Positions 59,013-64,000 of a DNA stretch of 64,000 bases are shown one piece after another (the stretch's first letter is position 1; every line of letters starts with the position of its first letter). The stretch comes from Bacillus infantis (GTDB lineage Bacteria > Bacillota > Bacilli > Bacillales > Cytobacillaceae): contig NZ_JAIVAP010000001.1 of the NCBI RefSeq assembly GCF_020171945.1, positions 558,001 to 622,000 of the forward strand, written 5' to 3'. The translations under genes and the position numbers were made by a program. Under the pieces are notes generated by a model. That model searched no databases and had not been told where the DNA came from. It worked only from the letters and a program-made list of their open reading frames with translations.

Positions 59013-59428
59013 GACCACTATTTTTCTTTTTACAGCAAATAGTGGTTCCAGCTCCTCCGGCTGGGACCACTATTTTTCTTTTTACACGAAATAGTGGTTC
59101 CTGCTCCTCCGGCTGGGACCACTATTTTTCTTTTTACAGCAAATAGTGGTTCCAGCTCCTCCGGCTGGGACCACTATTTTTCTTTTTACACGAAATAGTG
59201 GTTCCTGCTCCTCCCGCTAGGACCACTATTTTTCTTTTTACAGCAAATATTGGTTCCAGCTCCTCCCGCTGGGACCACTATTTTTCTATTTACAGCAAAT
59301 AGTGGTTCCAGCTCCTCCGGCTGGGACCACTATTTTTCTTTTTACAGCAAATAGTGGTTCCAGCTCCTCCGGCTGGGACCACTATTTTTCTTTTTACAGC
59401 AAATAGTGGTTCCAGCCCCTCCGCTGTA
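59013..59428. repeat. Tandem array, eight copies of a 52-bp unit with dyad symmetry
   Basis: Copies begin at 59013, 59065, 59117, 59169, 59221, 59273, 59325 and 59377. Within each, ACCACTATTT and AAATAGTGGT form a 10-bp stem around a 13-nt loop (TTCTTTTTACAGC or -CACG), and CCAGC TCCTCCG GCTGG forms a second stem spanning the junction. Loop variants -AGC and -ACG alternate in the first copies. Confidence 0.95.
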
Positions 59429-59728
59429 ATCACCTTCCCTCTTTCTTACAAAATCATCCTAACATTTCTTCCTTCCGCAAGCGGCCCCAGCACTTCCAAA
59501 ATGACTAAGGACAATGGTTCTCCTTAATACTTCAAACTCCCAGAATCCTTCGTTTCCCGGTAGGACGTTATCAGACTGGCCTGCTTCGGACAGCTGCCAT
59601 CTATAGCAGCATTCGTTAAGGAAAAATACGGCTCTGAAATCACCACGATTTTCAATCAGTATGCAGCTTCCAGAGGATTGGCCATTACACATTCCAGATA
59701 TATCGTCCGGGCAGCTGTTTAAAGTAAG
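59429..59728. other. Region between the 52-bp array and the M48 operon terminator
   Basis: 300 bp. A minus-strand frame (59459-59695) has protein-like features (QSSGSCILIENRGDFRAVFF) but no good ribosome binding site. No other element seen. Confidence 0.35.
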
Positions 59729-59772
59729 GAAAAAAATGACCTGTGCTCTCCCTAAAGGAAGCACAGGTCATT
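59729..59772 (-). terminator. Terminator of the M48 protease operon
   Basis: Minus-strand perfect 13-bp stem AATGACCTGTGCT/AGCACAGGTCATT with a 12-nt loop and six T residues. Confidence 0.9.
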
Positions 59773-59778
59773 CATACC

Positions 59779-61482
59779 TTATCTTGTAAAAGACTCTCTC
59801 ATCCTGTCAGCGGCCCATCTCTTGATCATCCCTTTAGGGGAAGTGCTGTTTCTCAAGATTTGCACCCGCCAATACATCGGCGGATGGGGCATGAACTGGA
59901 ACTCAATGAGGCGCCAGATGAGCTTGTCGCGATCAAGTGAGGAGATGACTCTCCTTTTTTCATCTTTAGCCGCACGGTATTCGGCTGACTGATTAACTTC
60001 CTGGTCCTGCCTTTCTGCCAGGTCTGCAAGCACGTCAGCCATCTGACTATAGCCACCCTCAAGAAGCTGTGCTCCCAGCTGGTCTGCTCTTACTTCCATC
60101 CATTGAGAAATAAAAGATTGATAGATAGGCAGAAACATCATTAGAAGCCAGACGCCAATAAAAACAGGAATTGGATAATCAGCAATATCAGGAATCCTAT
60201 CTATAAGAAGCCATACAGCTAATCCCAGCAGCAAAAAGTAGGCGATCCTCCAAATTTGTGACCATAGGACATCCCTCTTTTTGACGTGTATAGCTTCATG
60301 GGCAAGAATGCTCTCTATGCTTGAAGGAGGCAAAGCCAGGGTAGCTGTTGTCACTGTTACCATCCCGCGCCCGATGTTCATGCCAGCGGCCAGGCCATTA
60401 TATTGCGGAGAGTCAGTTTCATAAACCTTTACTCCCGCTATTCCTGCCTTAGTAAAAATTTTCTCAGCCATCTGCCTGATTTCCGCATCTTCAATTTCCT
60501 TTGCATCCATAGCTATTTTCAAAACTCTGTCAGACAGATACAAATTGATGAGCCAATACAAGAAAGCAAAGGTTGCAATGACCCAGGAGTTCACCTCTAA
60601 GAAGTAGAGTATTAGAATGATTGATGTGTATGCTGATATTCCTTTTACTGTGACTGCATAATAGAGCTTTCCCGCCAGCCGCTTCAGGTTTTTCCAGTGA
60701 TAAAGAGGCAGAACAGCTGGAGCTTCTGTTCCAGTTTGACATTCCGGACAGCATCTGATGATTTCTTTCAGTCTGGCTGTATCGGCTATATTGAGGTAGA
60801 TCGTTTCATTTGCTGCCCCTATACGCTGAACTTGCCCCAGGCTCGTTGTAAAATCGCTATTTGAAGTAAAAAGAGTCAGCAGGGGGTGAAGCCTCAGAAT
60901 ATCTGCGGCTTCTTCTTCCCTGCATTCCTTCAAAGCATAAAGAGGCAGCTCCCGGCAGTCGAGCTTGGAAACAATGTATATCATATTTTTTTCTTCAGAA
61001 AAATAGATTCTTAATGTAATAAAGACAATTACACGTTTTCCCAGTTCTGCCCAGGCAGCTATGAGTCCGAAAAGGAGAAACACCTTAAGCGGACTGTCCT
61101 CAGGGCCGTATATAAGAAATAATATGGCTCCCAGAAAGACGGCCAGGCTGATCAGGATATCAGTCCAGATTCTTGCGGCATTCCGAATGACAGGCCATTC
61201 TTCCGCCTCTATCCTGCCCAGCTCTTCTTTCAGCTCCCGGTACTTTCTATAGCCGATTCCGGCCAGAAAAACGGAGAAATAGGCACTGGAAAGAAGGGAA
61301 ATCAGCAAAAGGCTGTCCAGGAATCCATTTTTATAGATCAGCCAGCCGATTGAAGCAGCAGCCAGCAGGATTTCAGCGGCAGCTGCCCATTTTCGGTGTT
61401 TAATGCCAATCAGCAGGCCGATCCCGGCAATCGCAAATCCCAAAAATATCGGGACCAGCATTTCAGTTATACTTGGCAGCAT
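59779..61482 (-). CDS. M48 family membrane metallopeptidase
   Basis: 567 residues. About nine membrane helices; zinc motif SILAHEAIHVKKRD near residue 395 and the third ligand in WMEVRADQLGAQLL. A CCPECQTG motif near residue 245 adds possible metal binding in a cytoplasmic loop. HtpX/Ste24-like fold. Third gene of the kinase/lipoprotein/protease operon (12 bp after the lipoprotein stop). Likely a membrane quality-control protease. Confidence 0.85.
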   Translation of the reverse strand: MLPSITEMLVPIFLGFAIAGIGLLIGIKHRKWAAAAEILLAAASIGWLIYKNGFLDSLLLISLLSSAYFSVFLAGIGYRKYRELKEELGRIEAEEWPVIRNAARIWTDILISLAVFLGAILFLIYGPEDSPLKVFLLFGLIAAWAELGKRVIVFITLRIYFSEEKNMIYIVSKLDCRELPLYALKECREEEAADILRLHPLLTLFTSNSDFTTSLGQVQRIGAANETIYLNIADTARLKEIIRCCPECQTGTEAPAVLPLYHWKNLKRLAGKLYYAVTVKGISAYTSIILILYFLEVNSWVIATFAFLYWLINLYLSDRVLKIAMDAKEIEDAEIRQMAEKIFTKAGIAGVKVYETDSPQYNGLAAGMNIGRGMVTVTTATLALPPSSIESILAHEAIHVKKRDVLWSQIWRIAYFLLLGLAVWLLIDRIPDIADYPIPVFIGVWLLMMFLPIYQSFISQWMEVRADQLGAQLLEGGYSQMADVLADLAERQDQEVNQSAEYRAAKDEKRRVISSLDRDKLIWRLIEFQFMPHPPMYWRVQILRNSTSPKGMIKRWAADRMRESFTR

Positions 61483-61494
61483 GATTCTCCTCCT

Positions 61495-62556
61495 TTAGCT
61501 GACAGGCTCCATGCCTTCGAGTTCCTGAATGACTTCCTCTTTGCTCATATCAGGATGTTCAATCATCAGCACATAGCGGAGTCCCCCCTCATCCCAGCTG
61601 ATCATGCGGAGTTCTTTTTCATAAAAACCAGCCATATTCCTTACACTGACTTCTTCGCCGTCAAGCTCCATGCCCTCTCCTTCAGGAACCGGGAATGTTG
61701 AGATGCTGAAGCTTGGAATAGCATCTTTGGAATAATAGGCAGTCACCTCGGTCCGTGCCAACTCTCCCCCAAGCTCTGTCCATTCAATTCTGTCCAAGCT
61801 TTCTTCCAGGATCAGGATAGGCATGCCAAGCTTTTCTGCAGCCTGCTCAGCCGTGCCTTCAGTGGCTTCCATACTGGAATCAATCGATACGATTTCAACA
61901 TCTTCGGGCAGATCTGCCTTAAATTCAGCAGCGGCAAAATCCGGGGAAAAATCAACACTTTCATAGATTACTTCTGATCGGTTATCCCCTGAATTGGAAA
62001 CCGACTTAATCGGAAACCATGTCTTTTTGTCAACCCAGAATTCCATATCGCCAAGCAGGTTTTCCTTTGACTTGGCATTTATTTTTAAATGATAGACATC
62101 CCTTCCGATCATCTTTTCTTCCCCGGCCACTTCATATGAATGCGTACCGCTGAGATTTTCAAGCATTCCGGTAATCTGCTCTTTTTGCGTCATTGCGGCT
62201 GGAAGCTCAAGCCCGCTGATGTCCATTGCTTGTGCCGTCTTGCTTCCTTCCTCATAGCTGATGAGCTGTTTGCCGTCATTGATGGCAATGATCCGTTTTC
62301 CATCTTCTCCGCTGTTCTCCATGATGATTTTCCTTTTTCCGTCTTTATCTGCATATTCTTCAAAAGAAGCATTCTCGGTGAGTTCCCCATCACTATAAAT
62401 CTTGTAAGATCCTGTCCCAAAATATGCTGCCGGTTCTTTTCCGGATTCCAATACATTGGAAACGATCTCATCTGAAGAAACATTGATGCTTCCGCTGCAG
62501 CCTGCAAGAAGCATGACCGCTGCACCTGCTGCTGTTATCATCTTTTTAAATGTCAT
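61495..62556 (-). CDS. Lipoprotein, LolA/DUF4367-like
   Basis: 353 residues from ATG 62556 behind AAAGGATGG. Lipobox MLLAGC (Cys about residue 20). The N-terminal domain has the LolA-like beta barrel half (GSYKIYSDGELTENASFEEY, EEKMIGRDVYHLKINAKSKE); the C-terminal part (NMAGFYEKELRMISWDEGGL) is DUF4367. Extracytoplasmic sensor or carrier. It overlaps the kinase stop by 11 bp. Confidence 0.8.
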   Translation of the reverse strand: MTFKKMITAAGAAVMLLAGCSGSINVSSDEIVSNVLESGKEPAAYFGTGSYKIYSDGELTENASFEEYADKDGKRKIIMENSGEDGKRIIAINDGKQLISYEEGSKTAQAMDISGLELPAAMTQKEQITGMLENLSGTHSYEVAGEEKMIGRDVYHLKINAKSKENLLGDMEFWVDKKTWFPIKSVSNSGDNRSEVIYESVDFSPDFAAAEFKADLPEDVEIVSIDSSMEATEGTAEQAAEKLGMPILILEESLDRIEWTELGGELARTEVTAYYSKDAIPSFSISTFPVPEGEGMELDGEEVSVRNMAGFYEKELRMISWDEGGLRYVLMIEHPDMSKEEVIQELEGMEPVS

Positions 62557-64000
62557 TATTGGTTTCCATCCTTTCTCTAATCCAGCAGGCAAATAAGGTT
62601 CCATAGCCTTTACTGGACCATACACTAATTCTTCCTTTATGCTGCTCTATCAGCATCTTGCTGATGCTTAGCCCGATACCTGAGCTTCCTCCATGCGTCC
62701 TTGAGTCTTCACCCTGGACAAACGGGAGAAAAATTTCCTTCTGCAGCTGTTCCGGGATATAGCTTCCTTCATTTTGTACCAGGAGTATGGCTCCATCTTT
62801 TCTCCACTCTTCCAGTTCATCCCTAAATGGAGGGTAAACAGCATCAGGCAGTGATTCATTTTCAGAGACAGCTGCGGAGAGGATAGTGCTGCCTTCCCCA
62901 GTATGCCGGATGGCGTTTGCCATTAGATTGTCAGCTACCCTTATCATCTGGCCTGCATTCAGGCTGTATATTCCGGTGACCGGCGTTTCCACTTTCAGTC
63001 TGATTCCTTTTTTCAAGCAAGGCTCTTCATATCCTGACAAAAGATATTCAAAAAACTCTTCACCTTCAACATCTGTAAGCTCAATTTTTTTCTGGCCGGT
63101 CTGCAAGGATGCATAAAGAGCTAGATCATCGATCAGCTGCTTCATGTAGCCGAGCTTCTCCATTAGAATTTCATTATATTCTCTATTTTCCTGGGCGGTT
63201 AAGGGACGGCTGCCAGTCAATGCTTCTGCATAGGCCTGTATGACAGTGAGCGGTGTTTTCATATCATGGGATAATGCTGCTAAAATAAATTCCTTCTCCT
63301 TCTGCTGCTGAATGATTTCCTCCCTGGACTTTTCCAGCTGGGCCTTCATTTGATAGAAGCCTTCGTATAGTGCACCAATTTCATCTCCTGCAGCCTTTTC
63401 CCTTTCGATTGGCATTCCGCCGGCAAAGCGCTCCATCTGGTTTTCAAGCCGCTCCAGCGGACGATTCAGCTTTCTGTTTATCAGAAGCGCTGCTGCTGCA
63501 TACACTGCCAGCAGGAATGCTGCCAATGATATCCCGTAAAGAATGGTGCGGTTTTCAACACCTTCCATCCAGGTCTGCCTGGCGAAGGTCACCTCATAAA
63601 TCCCTATTAAATTGCCATCCTCGAATACTGGTTTTTTAACAACATAAGATCTCATGTTTTTGTTCATTTCATTAAGCCCTTTATACAAATCTTCCGGCCT
63701 CCTCTGCTGGAGCCTGTTCACCGACATGTCCTCCAGAGAGGAAAAAAGGGAAATTCCATCTGGGCGGTAGAGAGCGATTTTGAGCTTTTCGGTGGAAAGC
63801 TGTCTGAGCTTCTCATACTTGCTGGCCGGCTGAATTTCATAAAGATTTTTGTCTTCCAGGCTGGGACTGAGCTCTTGCATTTTTTGCTGCACTTCCATGT
63901 ATTCCATAACATCTCTTTGTTCATCCCACTCAGAAATACTGAGATATAAAAGGAAGAGAAACAGCAGCGGAAGCAGCATCACCGCCAGATAACTGATTCT
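62546..64000 (-). CDS. Sensor histidine kinase, N-terminus beyond window
   Basis: At least 484 residues; the frame is open to the right edge, and an in-window Met at 63982 would cut the first helix, so the true start is outside. Extracellular domain (EMNKNMRSYVVKKPVFEDGN), second helix, HAMP, DHp motif LAALSHDMKTPLTV, G box GGSSGIGLSISK and CA domain. It is the first visible gene of an operon with a lipoprotein and an M48 protease, so its regulator is presumably upstream. Confidence 0.88.
   Translation of the reverse strand, partial: RISYLAVMLLPLLFLFLLYLSISEWDEQRDVMEYMEVQQKMQELSPSLEDKNLYEIQPASKYEKLRQLSTEKLKIALYRPDGISLFSSLEDMSVNRLQQRRPEDLYKGLNEMNKNMRSYVVKKPVFEDGNLIGIYEVTFARQTWMEGVENRTILYGISLAAFLLAVYAAAALLINRKLNRPLERLENQMERFAGGMPIEREKAAGDEIGALYEGFYQMKAQLEKSREEIIQQQKEKEFILAALSHDMKTPLTVIQAYAEALTGSRPLTAQENREYNEILMEKLGYMKQLIDDLALYASLQTGQKKIELTDVEGEEFFEYLLSGYEEPCLKKGIRLKVETPVTGIYSLNAGQMIRVADNLMANAIRHTGEGSTILSAAVSENESLPDAVYPPFRDELEEWRKDGAILLVQNEGSYIPEQLQKEIFLPFVQGEDSRTHGGSSGIGLSISKMLIEQHKGRISVWSSKGYGTLFACWIRERMETNNDI

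Noticed and set aside
59459-59764. 101-codon minus-strand ORF beside the 52-bp array
   Set aside because: It overlaps the terminator of the M48 operon, has no ribosome binding site at any in-frame start, and no recognisable fold. Its composition keeps it as a weak candidate only.

Overview
The window reads as chromosome of a Gram-positive, endospore-forming Bacillaceae bacterium. The evidence is AGGAGG-type ribosome binding sites with many TTG/GTG starts, a SpoIIP gene, a BceRS-BceAB module, LtaS-type lipoteichoic acid synthase, RsbR paralogues, Zur boxes of the Bacillus type, a c-di-AMP (ydaO-type) riboswitch, and many small Bacillus families (CBO0543, DUF3231, DUF4083, DUF5316, BsuPI). The gene set resembles the Cytobacillus/Mesobacillus group, but genus is an inference. 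There is no rRNA, tRNA, prophage, insertion sequence or CRISPR array. It looks like ordinary core/accessory chromosome with many short operons, mostly on the minus strand, separated by strong intrinsic terminators.

Layout. 1-9.5 kb: start of an RNase J gene, small membrane proteins, Nudix, GNAT acetyltransferases, a broken DUF2268 peptidase, DUF3231, oligoendopeptidase F, a BsuPI lipoprotein. 9.5-16 kb: LtaS, a kinase-like gene whose zinc ribbon is cut off by a stop codon, and a CPBP protease / small membrane protein / XRE regulator cluster. 16-25 kb: a 53-bp tandem array, a TolB-like propeller protein, an SRPBCC protein, then a zinc-starvation cluster (CobW/ZagA GTPase, flavoprotein, permease and His-rich partner) carrying three Zur boxes. 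25-34 kb: DinB, SAP/DUF6434, DUF2243-CtaG pair, two RsbR-type STAS proteins, an APH(6)-like kinase with a hydrolase, and an MFS exporter behind a hairpin that masks its ribosome binding site. 34-40 kb: a region rich in decay, with a frameshifted methyltransferase, repeats, a CBS protein behind a c-di-AMP riboswitch, a MetE-like 3' remnant, and a LysM protein. 40-50 kb: SpoIIP, EamA transporter, BceRSAB antimicrobial-peptide module, small multidrug exporter, DUF1835 protein, MsrA. 50-64 kb: a GYGRPGW-repeat protein, a HisS paralogue preceded by a short His-containing peptide and an attenuator-like terminator, a small catalase, a ZIP-like protein, an AraC regulator, a response regulator/histidine kinase/sigma operon, a 52-bp tandem array, and an M48 protease/lipoprotein/histidine kinase operon that runs off the window.

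The most unusual signals are regulatory and non-coding. They are the hisS leader, the c-di-AMP riboswitch before a CBS-domain gene, the MFS translational attenuator, the Zur cluster, and a family of intergenic arrays that share a period of about 20 bp at three loci or 52-53 bp at two loci although the unit sequences are unrelated. All assignments come from reading the sequence; no database search was run.
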